This document shows, in pieces, positions 32,895 to 40,413 of a stretch of DNA of 64,000 bases; the first letter of the stretch is position 1, and every line of letters starts with the position of its first letter. The stretch is taken from positions 1-64,000 of the forward strand of contig NZ_BOOU01000073.1 of NCBI RefSeq assembly GCF_016863395.1. Reading direction: 5' to 3'. The stretch comes from Sphaerisporangium rufum (GTDB lineage: Bacteria > Actinomycetota > Actinomycetes > Streptosporangiales > Streptosporangiaceae). The notes under the pieces are model-generated. The model was not told where the DNA came from and did no database searches. It was given only the letters and a program-made list of their open reading frames with translations. Both the position numbers and the translations under genes were made by a program.

Positions 32895-34390
32895 GCGTTC
32901 GACTCCGAGGCCTTCCATCGGCTCTGTTCGGCCACCGCGAAGGCCAGCATGCCCGCGCCGAGCGCGATCATGCCGAGCAAGGTCGGCCACTGCCACGGCT
33001 CGGGCAGATAGAGGGCGAGGAACCAGCTGCGCTCGTCCACTCCCGCGATCTTCAAGACGATCGGCACCAGGCCCTGGGGGAACAGCGGCAGCCAGCACAG
33101 GCCGAAGCAGACGCCCATCAACTTCGTCCGCCAGCCTGCCGGAACCGCCCGGCGGGCGGCATGGCCCTGGAAGGCGTGCGGCAGCTCGACGGTGGCCGTG
33201 GTCGGCCCGCCCCGAGGGCTGTGCAGTGCCAGCACCCCGTCGAACGCGGCCAGCCGCCGCTCGATGCCGCGCAGCCCGCTGCCGCGGGCCGGGTCGGCGC
33301 CCCCCTGGCCGTCGTCGGTCACGGTGATCCGCAGGGCCGGGCCGCGATGGCTGATGTCGATGGTGACCGAGGCCGCCCCGCTGTGCCGGCTCGCGTTGGT
33401 CAGCAGCTCGCTGACGACGAAGTAGGCGGCCGACTCGACCGGTGCCGCCGACCGGCCGGGCAGGTCGACGCTCACCGTCACCGCGAGCGGGCTGTCCAGC
33501 GCCAGGGCGCGCACCGCGTCCCCGAGGCCACGCTCGGCCAGCACGGGCGGGTGGATGCCGCGCACCATCCGGCGCAGCTCGATGAGGGACGTGGCCGACG
33601 CGTCCCGGGCCTTGGCGATCAGGGCCCGCGCGGCCTGCGGGTCGGTCTCGACCAGCTCCTCGGCGGCGCCGAGCGTCATGCCGATGGCCACCAGCCGGGC
33701 CTGCGCCCCGTCGTGCAGATCGCGTTCGATCCGCCGCAGCTCGGCCGCCTGGACGTCGACGATGATGGTGCGAGCCTGGTCGACCCGGCGCAGCTCGTTG
33801 GTCAGCCGGGCCTTCTCGGTCGGCGCCAGCAGCAGCTCGGTCCACCGGCCGTGCAGGCGGACGGTGTGCGGAGCCAAGAACAGCCCGGCGACCGCCAGCA
33901 GCACGCCCGCGGCCGTCTCCAGCGGGCGCCCGGTGGCGACGAGGCCGGCCACCGATCCGGCGACCATGATGACCGGGACGGCGGTGACCGCCGCACCGAG
34001 GATCGGCTGGCCGAATACCCAGGCGAGATCGCGCCACGTCGCCGGATCCTTGAGCATCCAGTCCAGGGCGCGGTTGAATGACGGCACCAGCGACGTGCGA
34101 TAAAGGGACCGGCCCTCGCGGTACCACCCGTCGGCCTGCGGCACCGGCGGGGGCGGCGGCGGGCGGTAGGGGTCGGCGATGTCCACTCCCGACCAGGAAC
34201 GCGCGATCCTGCGGGCCAGCGCGGTGCGGCGGCGGACCAGGCGGATGGTCGCCGGGAACAGGAAGACCATCCCCAGCCCGAAGGACAGCACCATCACGAC
34301 CGCGGCCAGCGCGCAGAGCAGCGCGTCGGCCAGCGCCAGCGTGACCAGCACGAGGCTGCGGCCGAATCCCTTCGACGTTCTGAGGAGCAT
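32891..34390 (-). CDS. Sensor histidine kinase (HisKA_3/NarX type)
   Basis: A 499-residue membrane sensor. N-terminal spans (LVLVTLALADALLCALAAVV, MVLSFGLGMVFLFPATIRL) are followed by a sensor region with more spans (VTAVPVIMVAGSVAGLVATG). The dimerisation part has the phosphorylated His in RRIERDLHDGAQARLVAIGM. The ATPase part shows VSELLTNASRHSGAASVTI and VTDDGQGGADPARGSGLRGI. Extra spans close the C-terminus (LMGVCFGLCWLPLFPQGLVP, LGMIALGAGMLAFAVAEQ), which is less usual. It overlaps its response regulator gene by 4 bases. It is divergent from the ABC exporter, as in drug- or peptide-sensing systems. Confidence 0.92.
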   Translation of the reverse strand: MLLRTSKGFGRSLVLVTLALADALLCALAAVVMVLSFGLGMVFLFPATIRLVRRRTALARRIARSWSGVDIADPYRPPPPPPVPQADGWYREGRSLYRTSLVPSFNRALDWMLKDPATWRDLAWVFGQPILGAAVTAVPVIMVAGSVAGLVATGRPLETAAGVLLAVAGLFLAPHTVRLHGRWTELLLAPTEKARLTNELRRVDQARTIIVDVQAAELRRIERDLHDGAQARLVAIGMTLGAAEELVETDPQAARALIAKARDASATSLIELRRMVRGIHPPVLAERGLGDAVRALALDSPLAVTVSVDLPGRSAAPVESAAYFVVSELLTNASRHSGAASVTIDISHRGPALRITVTDDGQGGADPARGSGLRGIERRLAAFDGVLALHSPRGGPTTATVELPHAFQGHAARRAVPAGWRTKLMGVCFGLCWLPLFPQGLVPIVLKIAGVDERSWFLALYLPEPWQWPTLLGMIALGAGMLAFAVAEQSRWKASESNA

Positions 34391-34444
34391 GCCACCAGTC
34401 TGGGCCACCGGCCGGCCGTTCCGAAGTAGTGCCGCGACCCGAAT

Positions 34445-34468
34445 CCGGGGTGTACCCAGGTACACCCC
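34445..34468. promoter_or_regulatory. Palindrome CGGGGTGTACC-CA-GGTACACCCCG
   Basis: The 11-bp arms (34445-34455 and 34458-34468) are exact. The site lies between the divergent kinase (start 34390) and ABC ATPase (start 34524) genes. Position suggests it is the binding site of the LuxR-type response regulator controlling both directions. Confidence 0.7.
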
Positions 34469-34523
34469 GCCCGGGAGGCAGGCTCATTCCGCCGGCCCGC
34501 CCCCGGTTCCTAACGTCGTCGGC

Positions 34524-35438
34524 ATGTCGGTCATCGAACTCAGGAACCTGCACAAGACCTACGCCGGCCGGGCCGCCGTCGACGACGTGTCCTTCAGCGT
34601 GTCGGAGGGCGAGATCTTCGGGGTGGTGGGGCGCAACGGCGCCGGCAAGACCACCACGGTGGAATGCGTGTCCGGACTGCGCCGTCCCGACGGCGGCACG
34701 GTCACCGTCACCGGCCTGGACCCCCGGCGCGACCGCGCCGAGGTGCGGCGCCGGCTCGGCGTACAACTCCAGGACTGCACGCTGCCGGACCGGCTGCGCG
34801 CCGGCGAGGCGCTGGAGCTGTACGCGAGCTTTTACGAGCGGCCCGCAGACTGGCGCGCCCTGCTGGAGGAGTTCGGCCTCGGCGCCAAGCGGGACACCCC
34901 GTTCGCCAAGCTGTCCGGCGGCCAGCGGCAACGGCTGTCCATCGCCCTGGCGCTGGTGGGCAGGCCCCGGGTGGCGATCCTGGACGAGCTCACCACCGGT
35001 CTGGACCCGCAGGCCAGGCGGGAGACCTGGGACCTCATCGAGGCGGTACGCGCCCGCGGCGTCACCATCGTGCTGGTCACCCACTTCATGGAGGAGGCCG
35101 AGCGTCTCTGCGACCGGATCGCGGTGATCGACGCGGGCCGGGTGGCCGCCGTCGACACCCCCGAAGGGCTGATCGCCCGGGTGGAGGGGGCCGAGCGGAT
35201 GAGCCTCCGCGTCGAGCAGCGCGCCGACCCCCTCCTGCGCGAACTCCCCGAGGTCACCGGCCTGACCCGGTCCGGCGACCAGATCACCGTCACCGGCTCC
35301 GACGGCCTGCTGTTCTCGGTGATCACCACGCTGGCCGCCCACCGCCTCACCCCGGCCGGGCTGCGGGCCGACCGGGCCACGCTCGACGACGCCTTCCTCG
35401 CCCTCACCGGCCGTCCGGCCGCCGAGACCACCGCCTAG
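34524..35438 (+). CDS. ABC-2 type exporter ATP-binding protein
   Basis: A 304-residue ATPase. It has Walker A (GVVGRNGAGKTTTVECVSGL), a Q loop (GVQLQDCTLPDRL), the ABC signature (FAKLSGGQRQRLSIALAL), Walker B (RVAILDELTTGLDPQARRE; the residue after the Walker Asp is Glu, the catalytic base) and the H switch (IVLVTHFMEEAERLCDRIA). A C-terminal regulatory domain follows, as in CcmA/DrrA-like drug exporters. TAACGT (34511-34516) is 7 bases before the ATG, with no ribosome site, so the message is probably leaderless. Ten bases separate it from the permease gene. Confidence 0.93.
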   Translation: MSVIELRNLHKTYAGRAAVDDVSFSVSEGEIFGVVGRNGAGKTTTVECVSGLRRPDGGTVTVTGLDPRRDRAEVRRRLGVQLQDCTLPDRLRAGEALELYASFYERPADWRALLEEFGLGAKRDTPFAKLSGGQRQRLSIALALVGRPRVAILDELTTGLDPQARRETWDLIEAVRARGVTIVLVTHFMEEAERLCDRIAVIDAGRVAAVDTPEGLIARVEGAERMSLRVEQRADPLLRELPEVTGLTRSGDQITVTGSDGLLFSVITTLAAHRLTPAGLRADRATLDDAFLALTGRPAAETTA

Positions 35439-35447
35439 GAGACCACC

Positions 35448-36242
35448 ATGACCTCGACCACCGGCCCGGCCGTGACCCGCCCGGCCCGGCGCCGCACCTC
35501 GGCGCCACTCCGGCTCACCGTGGCGGAGGCCCGGCTCTACCTGCGGGAACCCGCGGTCCTCTTCTTCACGATCATCCTCCCGCTCGGACTGGCACTCGTG
35601 CTCGGCAACTTCCTGCCCGGCATGCGGGAGCCGGACCCCCTGATGAACGGCCAGCGCGCCGTCGACACCCAGCTACCGGTCATGATGATCACACTGGCCG
35701 CGATGACCTCCGCCTTCACCATCGTGCCCGGCGTGCTGGCGCTCTACCGGGAACGGGGGGTGCTGCGCCGCATGTCGGTCACCCCCGTCCCGCCGGCCCT
35801 GGTACTCGCGGTGCAACTCCTGCTCAACGTGACCATCAGCCTGCTCGCCACCCTGTTGATGATCGCGGCGGTGGTGCTGGCCTTCGACTCCCGGCCTCCG
35901 GCCGCTCCGCTGTGGTTCGCGGTGTCCTTCCTGGCCGGGGTGGTGGCGCTGTTCGCCATCGGCCTGCTGCTCGCCGCGGTGGTGCCCGGCAGCCGGGCGG
36001 CCGGCGGCGCCGGGTCGGTGGTGATGTTCCCGCTGCTGTTCCTGGCGGGGATGTGGATCCCCCGCGAGCACATGCCCGACGGGCTGCGCGTGGCCAGCGA
36101 CATCAGCCCGGGCGGCGCGTTCGGGCAGGCGCTGCGCGACGCGTGGGCCGGTGCCGCCCCGCAGCCGTTGCACCTGGCGGTGCTGCTGGGCTGGACGCTG
36201 GTCGCGGGCCTGCTGGCAGCCCGGCTGTTCCGCTGGGAGTGA
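35448..36242 (+). CDS. ABC-2 type exporter permease
   Basis: A 264-residue membrane protein with six hydrophobic segments (LFFTIILPLGLALVLGNFLP, VMMITLAAMTSAFTIVPGVL, LLATLLMIAAVVLAF, FLAGVVALFAIGLLLAAVVP, GSVVMFPLLFLAGMWIPREH and LHLAVLLGWTLVAGLLAARL). The YRERGVLRRMSVTPVPP loop and the AGMWIPREHMPD segment are hallmarks of ABC-2 permeases. It forms the exporter with the preceding ATPase. The substrate is unknown; antibiotic or peptide export is suggested by the linked LuxR two-component genes. Confidence 0.93.
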   Translation: MTSTTGPAVTRPARRRTSAPLRLTVAEARLYLREPAVLFFTIILPLGLALVLGNFLPGMREPDPLMNGQRAVDTQLPVMMITLAAMTSAFTIVPGVLALYRERGVLRRMSVTPVPPALVLAVQLLLNVTISLLATLLMIAAVVLAFDSRPPAAPLWFAVSFLAGVVALFAIGLLLAAVVPGSRAAGGAGSVVMFPLLFLAGMWIPREHMPDGLRVASDISPGGAFGQALRDAWAGAAPQPLHLAVLLGWTLVAGLLAARLFRWE

Positions 36243-36244
36243 GC

Positions 36245-36287
36245 CGACGGGGTCACGGTGGCGCGGGGGCCCGTCGTGACCCCGTCG
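36245..36287 (+). terminator. Hairpin after the ABC exporter operon
   Basis: CGACGGGGTCACG (36245-36257) and CGTGACCCCGTCG (36275-36287) are perfect 13-bp arms just behind the permease stop at 36242. Confidence 0.75.
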
Positions 36288-36338
36288 ATGACCTCGGAGG
36301 TAATCGCGGGGCGGACGACCGCTCGGTAGCCTCGGGAC

Positions 36339-37133
36339 ATGAGCACCATGGTCAGCTCCCCCCGGCCGGTCGGTGAGCTGCTCCGCCGGTGGCGCGAGCA
36401 CCGCCGGCTCAGCCAGCTCGACCTGGCCATCCAGGCCGACATCTCCACCCGGCACCTCAGCTTCCTGGAGACCGGGCGGTCCAACCCCAGCCGCGAGATG
36501 GTCCTCCATCTCTCCGAGGAGCTCGAACTGTCGCTGCGCGAGCGCAACCGCCTGCTGCTGGCCGCCGGATACGCGCCGGTCTTCGCCGAGACCCCGCTGG
36601 ACGAGCCGCGGATGGCGGCCGTGCACACCGCGCTCCGGCAGATCCTCACCGGCCACGACCCGTACCCGGCCGTGGTGGTGGACGCCCGGTGGAACCTGGT
36701 GGACGCCAACGCGAGCCTCGCGCTGCTGACCCGGCTGGTCTCCCCGGAGCTGCTGCGGCCACCGGCGAACGTGCTGCGGGCCAGCCTGCACCCGGACGGG
36801 CTGGCCCCGCACATCGTCAACGCGGGCGAATGGCGGGCCCACCTGCTCGGCCGGCTGCGGCGCCAGATCGCCGTCACCGCCGACCCGCAGCTCGAGGCGC
36901 TGCTCGCCGAGCTGCGCGCCTACCCCTGCGACCGGCCGGAGCCGGAGGTGGAGGTACCGGGGCCGGGCGACATCGTGGTGCCCCTGCGGCTGCGGCACCA
37001 GGACGGCGAGCTGACCTTCTTCAGTACGATCGCCACCTTCGGCACCCCGCTCGACATCACCGTGGCCGAGCTCGCCATCGAGTCCTTCTTCCCCGCCGAC
37101 CCCCACACCGCCAAGGTCCTTAACGATCGCTAA
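36339..37133 (+). CDS. XRE-family regulator with MmyB-like ligand domain
   Basis: A 264-residue regulator. The HTH covers residues ~10-65 (VGELLRRWREHRRLSQLDLA, then IQADISTRHLSFLETGRSNP and REMVLHLSEELELSLRERNR). The C-terminal half is the MmyB-like domain (PAVVVDARWNLVDANASLAL and DGELTFFSTIATFGTPLDIT), which in MmyB holds a fatty-acid-like ligand. TAGCCT (36327-36332) lies 6 bases before the ATG without a ribosome site, so it is likely leaderless. Its end overlaps the end of the convergent dnaB gene by four bases. The target is not evident. Confidence 0.9.
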   Translation: MSTMVSSPRPVGELLRRWREHRRLSQLDLAIQADISTRHLSFLETGRSNPSREMVLHLSEELELSLRERNRLLLAAGYAPVFAETPLDEPRMAAVHTALRQILTGHDPYPAVVVDARWNLVDANASLALLTRLVSPELLRPPANVLRASLHPDGLAPHIVNAGEWRAHLLGRLRRQIAVTADPQLEALLAELRAYPCDRPEPEVEVPGPGDIVVPLRLRHQDGELTFFSTIATFGTPLDITVAELAIESFFPADPHTAKVLNDR

Positions 37134-38485
37134 TGCGGGGCCATGTCGACGAAGCGGCTGTAGTGGCCCTGGAAGGCGACGGTCACCGTGGCCGTCGGGC
37201 CGTTGCGGTGCTTGGCCACGATGAGGTCGGCCTCGCCCGCCCGTGGGGACTCCCGCTCGTAGGCGTCCTCGCGATGCAGCAGGATGACGACGTCGGCGTC
37301 CTGCTCGATGCTGCCGGATTCGCGCAGGTCCGACACCTGGGGGCGCTTGTCGGTGCGCTGTTCGGGACCGCGGTTCAGCTGAGAGATGGCGATCACCGGG
37401 ACCTCCAGTTCCTTGGCCAGGAGCTTGAGCGCCCGCGAGATCTCCGACACCTCCTGCTGGCGGCTCTCGGTCTTCTTCGGCGAGCTCATCAGCTGCAGAT
37501 AGTCGACGATGACGAAGCGCAGGTCGTGACGCTGTTTGAGCCGGCGGCACTTGGCCCGGATCTCCATCATCGACATGTTGGGCGAGTCGTCGATGAACAG
37601 CGGCGCCTCGGCGACCTCGCTCATCCGGCGGGCCAGCCGGGTCCAATCGTCGTCGTTCATGGTGCCGCCGCGCATGTTCTGCAGGCTGACCCGGGCCTCG
37701 GCGGACAGCAGCCGCATGGTGATCTCGTTGCGCGACATCTCCAGGGAGAACACCACGGTCGTCATGTGGTGTCTGATCGCGGCGGACCTGGCGAAGTCGA
37801 GGCCCAGGGTGCTCTTGCCGATGGCCGGGCGAGCCGCGACCACGATCATCTGGCCCGGGTGCAGGCCGTTCATCAGCGCGTCCAGGTCCTGGAACCCGGT
37901 CGGCACGCCGACCATCTGGCCGCTGCGGCTGCCGATGGCCTCGATCTCGTCCAGCGCGCCCGGCATGATCTCGGAGAGCGGGCGGTAGTCCTCGCTGGTC
38001 CGGCGCTCGGTGACCGCGTACACCTCGGCCTGGGCCCGGTCCACCAGGTCGTCGACTTCCTCACTCTGCCCGCCGTAGCCGAAGGAGACGATGCGGGTGC
38101 CCGCCTCGATGAGCCGCCGCAGGATCGCCTGCTCCCGCACGATCTTGGCGTAGTAGCCGGCGTTCGCCGCGGTGGGAACGACCGCGGTCAAGGTGTGCAG
38201 GTAGGCGCCACCGCCCACCCGGGCGATCTCGCCGCGTCGCGACAGCTCGTTGAAGACGGTGACGGAGTCGGCCGGCTCGCCCCGGCCGTACAGGTCGATG
38301 ACGGCGTCGTAGATGATCTGGTGGGCCGGCCGGTAGAAGTCGTCGGACCGCAGCACCTCGACCACGTCGGCGATGGCGTCCTTGGACAGGAGCATGCCAC
38401 CCAGCACGGACTGCTCGGCCTCGATGTTGCTCGGCGGCGTGCGCTCGAACGGTGTGTCGAATGCCTGGGCCACCTCGCTGCTCAT
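37130..38485 (-). CDS. dnaB: Replicative DNA helicase
   Basis: DnaB is the hexameric fork helicase. The 451-residue protein starts at the ATG at 38485 behind AAGGGGG; a longer frame upstream is unsupported. The N-terminal collar domain is PPSNIEAEQSVLGGMLLSKD. The RecA-like motor has Walker A (VVAARPAIGKSTLGLDFARS, with AxxxxGKS), H2 (RFVIVDYLQLMSSP) and the arginine finger region (SQLNRGPEQRTDKRPQVSDL, then RESGSIEQDADVVILLHRED). No intein is present. Its promoter region holds a cluster of DnaA boxes shared with the divergent MATE gene. Confidence 0.97.
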   Translation of the reverse strand: MSSEVAQAFDTPFERTPPSNIEAEQSVLGGMLLSKDAIADVVEVLRSDDFYRPAHQIIYDAVIDLYGRGEPADSVTVFNELSRRGEIARVGGGAYLHTLTAVVPTAANAGYYAKIVREQAILRRLIEAGTRIVSFGYGGQSEEVDDLVDRAQAEVYAVTERRTSEDYRPLSEIMPGALDEIEAIGSRSGQMVGVPTGFQDLDALMNGLHPGQMIVVAARPAIGKSTLGLDFARSAAIRHHMTTVVFSLEMSRNEITMRLLSAEARVSLQNMRGGTMNDDDWTRLARRMSEVAEAPLFIDDSPNMSMMEIRAKCRRLKQRHDLRFVIVDYLQLMSSPKKTESRQQEVSEISRALKLLAKELEVPVIAISQLNRGPEQRTDKRPQVSDLRESGSIEQDADVVILLHREDAYERESPRAGEADLIVAKHRNGPTATVTVAFQGHYSRFVDMAPH

Positions 38486-38584
38486 GCCGGCCCCCTTCCA
38501 CCGTTTCCGGGCCACCCCCGAAGTGACCGGGCTGACAGTCTCGCCGGTTCCGCCGTCCCCGGCAACGCACCCTGTAGACAGGGC

Positions 38585-38712
38585 TGTGGATAACGTGTGC
38601 AGTTCTCCGCACAGCATGTGGGCAGGCTGGGGACAAGTCTGTGGATAACTCGGCGGCAGTTGTCCACAACCCCTGCCGAGCAGGCAGAACGTTATCCACC
38701 GGCTGTGGAGAA
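38585..38712. promoter_or_regulatory. Cluster of about six DnaA boxes between dnaB and the MATE gene
   Basis: Within 128 bases lie TGTGGATAA at 38585-38593 and 38640-38648 (both perfect, minus orientation) and TTGTCCACA at 38660-38668 (perfect actinobacterial box, plus). Near-boxes are TGGGGACAA at 38628-38636, TTATCCACC at 38692-38700 and TGTGGAGAA at 38704-38712. Both orientations occur. A site of this kind before dnaB suggests DnaA control of dnaB or titration of DnaA. It is not the usual oriC context, because dnaA and the origin dnaN are absent. Confidence 0.75.
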
Positions 38713-38789
38713 AAGAAAGTCGGCCGGACACGCCCGGTGCGCCCCCTCCTCGGGCCAGGGCACCGCTCGGTAAGGAGCAGAATTACCAC

Positions 38790-40100
38790 GTGACACTTAC
38801 CCCCCGGGCGGGCGGCCGGGAGATCCTCCGGCTGGCCGTCCCGGCCTTCGGCGCCCTGGTGGCCGAGCCGCTGTTCATCCTCGTCGACTACGCCATCGTG
38901 GGCCGGCTGGGCAGCGCGTCGCTCGGTGCACTCGGCGTGGCGGGCACCGTGCTCACCACCCTGGTCAACATCTGTGTCTTCCTCGCCTACGGCACCACCG
39001 CGTCGGTCGCCCGCCAGGTGGGCGCGGGTGATCTGCCGCGCGCCGTCAAACAGGGCGTGGACGGCCTGTGGCTGGCCGTGGGCATCGGGCTGGCCGTGGT
39101 CCTCATCGGCTGGCCGCTCGCCCCGGCGATCGTCGACTGGTTCGGCGCCTCTCCCGAGGTGGCCGGTCAGGCCGTGACCTACCTGCGGATCAGCCTGCTC
39201 GGCGCACCGGCCATGCTGGCCGTGCTGGCCGGCACCGGGGTGCTGCGCGGGCTGCAGGACACCCTCACGCCGCTCGCCGTCGCGGTGGGGTCGTTCGCGC
39301 TCAACGCCGTGCTGAACTACCTGCTGGTGCTGGTCCTCGGCTGGGGCATCGCCGGCTCGGCCTGGGGAACCGTCGTGGCCCAGGCGCTCGGCGCCGCCGC
39401 CTACCTGGTGGTCACCGTCCGGGCGGCCCGCCGGCACCGGGTGCCGCTGCGGCCGGACGCGGCCGGAATCCGGGCGGCCGGCACCGCGGGCGTCGCCCTG
39501 CTGGTGCGCACCGTATGCCTGCGGATCGTGCTGGTCGTGGCCACCGCCGTCGCCACCCGGATGGGCGTCGCCCAGCTCGCCGCGCACGCCGTCGCGACGC
39601 AGATCTGGACCCTGCTCGCCTTCGCGCTCGACGCGATCGCCATCGCCGGTCAGGCGATCACCGGGCGGGCGCTCGGCGCCGGAGACGTGGCCCGGACCCG
39701 TGCCGCCACCCGCACCATGGTCGTCTGGGGCCTCGGTTACGGCGTGGTGCTCGGCGGGGTGGTCCTGGCGCTGCGCGGTGCGATCCCCGGGCTGTTCGAC
39801 GCCGACGCCGCGGTGCGCGCGCAGCTGGAGCCGGTGCTCTGGGTGGTGGCGGTGCTGCAGCCGCTGGCCGGAGTGGTGTTCGTGCTGGACGGCGTGCTGA
39901 TCGGCGCGGGCGACCGCCGCTACCTGGCCTGGGCCTCCGCGCTCACCACGCTGGTCTACCTGCCGGCGGCGCTCGCGGTCGGACCGTTCGGTGGCGGCCT
40001 GCCCGCGCTGTGGGCGGCGCTCGGGCTGTGGATGGCGGCCCGGCTGGTCACTCTCGGCCTGCGCGCCTACGGCCGCTCGTGGCTGGTCACCGGCGGCTGA
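38790..40100 (+). CDS. MATE-family (DinF-like) efflux protein
   Basis: A 436-residue polytopic protein with about 12 hydrophobic segments and two related halves. Family features are REILRLAVPAFGALVAEPLF at the start, VGRLGSASLGALGVAGTV, YGTTASVARQVGAGDLPRAV and, in the second half, DAIAIAGQAITGRALGAGDV. It exports cationic compounds by ion exchange; the substrate is unknown. The GTG at 38790 has AAGGAG 12 bases upstream, a little long. Its place between dnaB and rplI is conserved in other actinomycetes. An IS30-type element now follows it. Confidence 0.88.
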   Translation: MTLTPRAGGREILRLAVPAFGALVAEPLFILVDYAIVGRLGSASLGALGVAGTVLTTLVNICVFLAYGTTASVARQVGAGDLPRAVKQGVDGLWLAVGIGLAVVLIGWPLAPAIVDWFGASPEVAGQAVTYLRISLLGAPAMLAVLAGTGVLRGLQDTLTPLAVAVGSFALNAVLNYLLVLVLGWGIAGSAWGTVVAQALGAAAYLVVTVRAARRHRVPLRPDAAGIRAAGTAGVALLVRTVCLRIVLVVATAVATRMGVAQLAAHAVATQIWTLLAFALDAIAIAGQAITGRALGAGDVARTRAATRTMVVWGLGYGVVLGGVVLALRGAIPGLFDADAAVRAQLEPVLWVVAVLQPLAGVVFVLDGVLIGAGDRRYLAWASALTTLVYLPAALAVGPFGGGLPALWAALGLWMAARLVTLGLRAYGRSWLVTGG

Positions 40101-40179
40101 CCGGCCGGCTGAAACCGCTCCGGGCGCTCGGTGTCCCGGGCCGCGAGCCCTGAGCCATGATCATCGGTCCCGGGACGGC

Positions 40180-40226
40180 GAAGGGCCCCTTCCGGATGCT
40201 TGGGTTCACATGGTCGTCGCAACACC
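40180..40226. repeat. Left inverted repeat of the IS30-type element
   Basis: Outer part GAAGGGCCCCTTCC at 40180-40193 and inner part CACATGGTCGTCGCAACACC at 40207-40226, both found inverted at the right end. The middle is not conserved. Confidence 0.65.
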
Positions 40227-40251
40227 TCGATCTTGAGGGGTTGCGACGACC
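40212..40251 (+). promoter_or_regulatory. Stem-loop directly before the first IS gene
   Basis: GGTCGTCGCAAC (40212-40223) pairs exactly with GTTGCGACGACC (40240-40251), and CCTC (40225-40228) with GAGG (40235-40238). The stem ends one base before the ATG of the small HTH gene at 40252. Transcripts entering from outside would fold and hide this start, as known for other insertion sequences that guard against outside transcription. Confidence 0.6.
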
Positions 40252-40410
40252 ATGTCGTTGTCGGAGGAGATGGGCCGGGAGCGCGATGAGCTGTTGAGGC
40301 TGGTCGATGCCGGGGTTTCGGTGCGGTCGGCTGCGGCGGTGCTGGGAATCTCGGGTACTCGGGCATATGAGGTGTTGCGCGCCGCCGGACGAGGGCCGGG
40401 CCGGCCCTAG
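40252..40410 (+). CDS. Small HTH protein of the IS30-type element
   Basis: A 52-residue protein beginning MSLSEEMGRERDELLRLVDA and continuing GVSVRSAAAVLGISGTRAYE, a single helix-turn-helix, and ending RAAGRGPGRP. It stops three bases before the transposase start and is read in the same direction. It may be a separate DNA-binding part of the transposase or a regulator. The strong stem-loop just before its ATG could limit its translation. Confidence 0.6.
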   Translation: MSLSEEMGRERDELLRLVDAGVSVRSAAAVLGISGTRAYEVLRAAGRGPGRP

Positions 40411-40413
40411 ACC

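Noticed and set aside
32241-35342. A 1,000-residue minus-strand frame reaching beyond the response regulator
   Set aside because: Only the last 217 residues are a recognisable protein; the part upstream is out of frame with the kinase and antisense to the ABC gene.
38585-38712. The DnaA-box cluster as the chromosomal origin
   Set aside because: The usual oriC neighbours (dnaA, origin dnaN, recF, rpmH) are absent, and only about six boxes are present, far fewer than in typical actinomycete origins.
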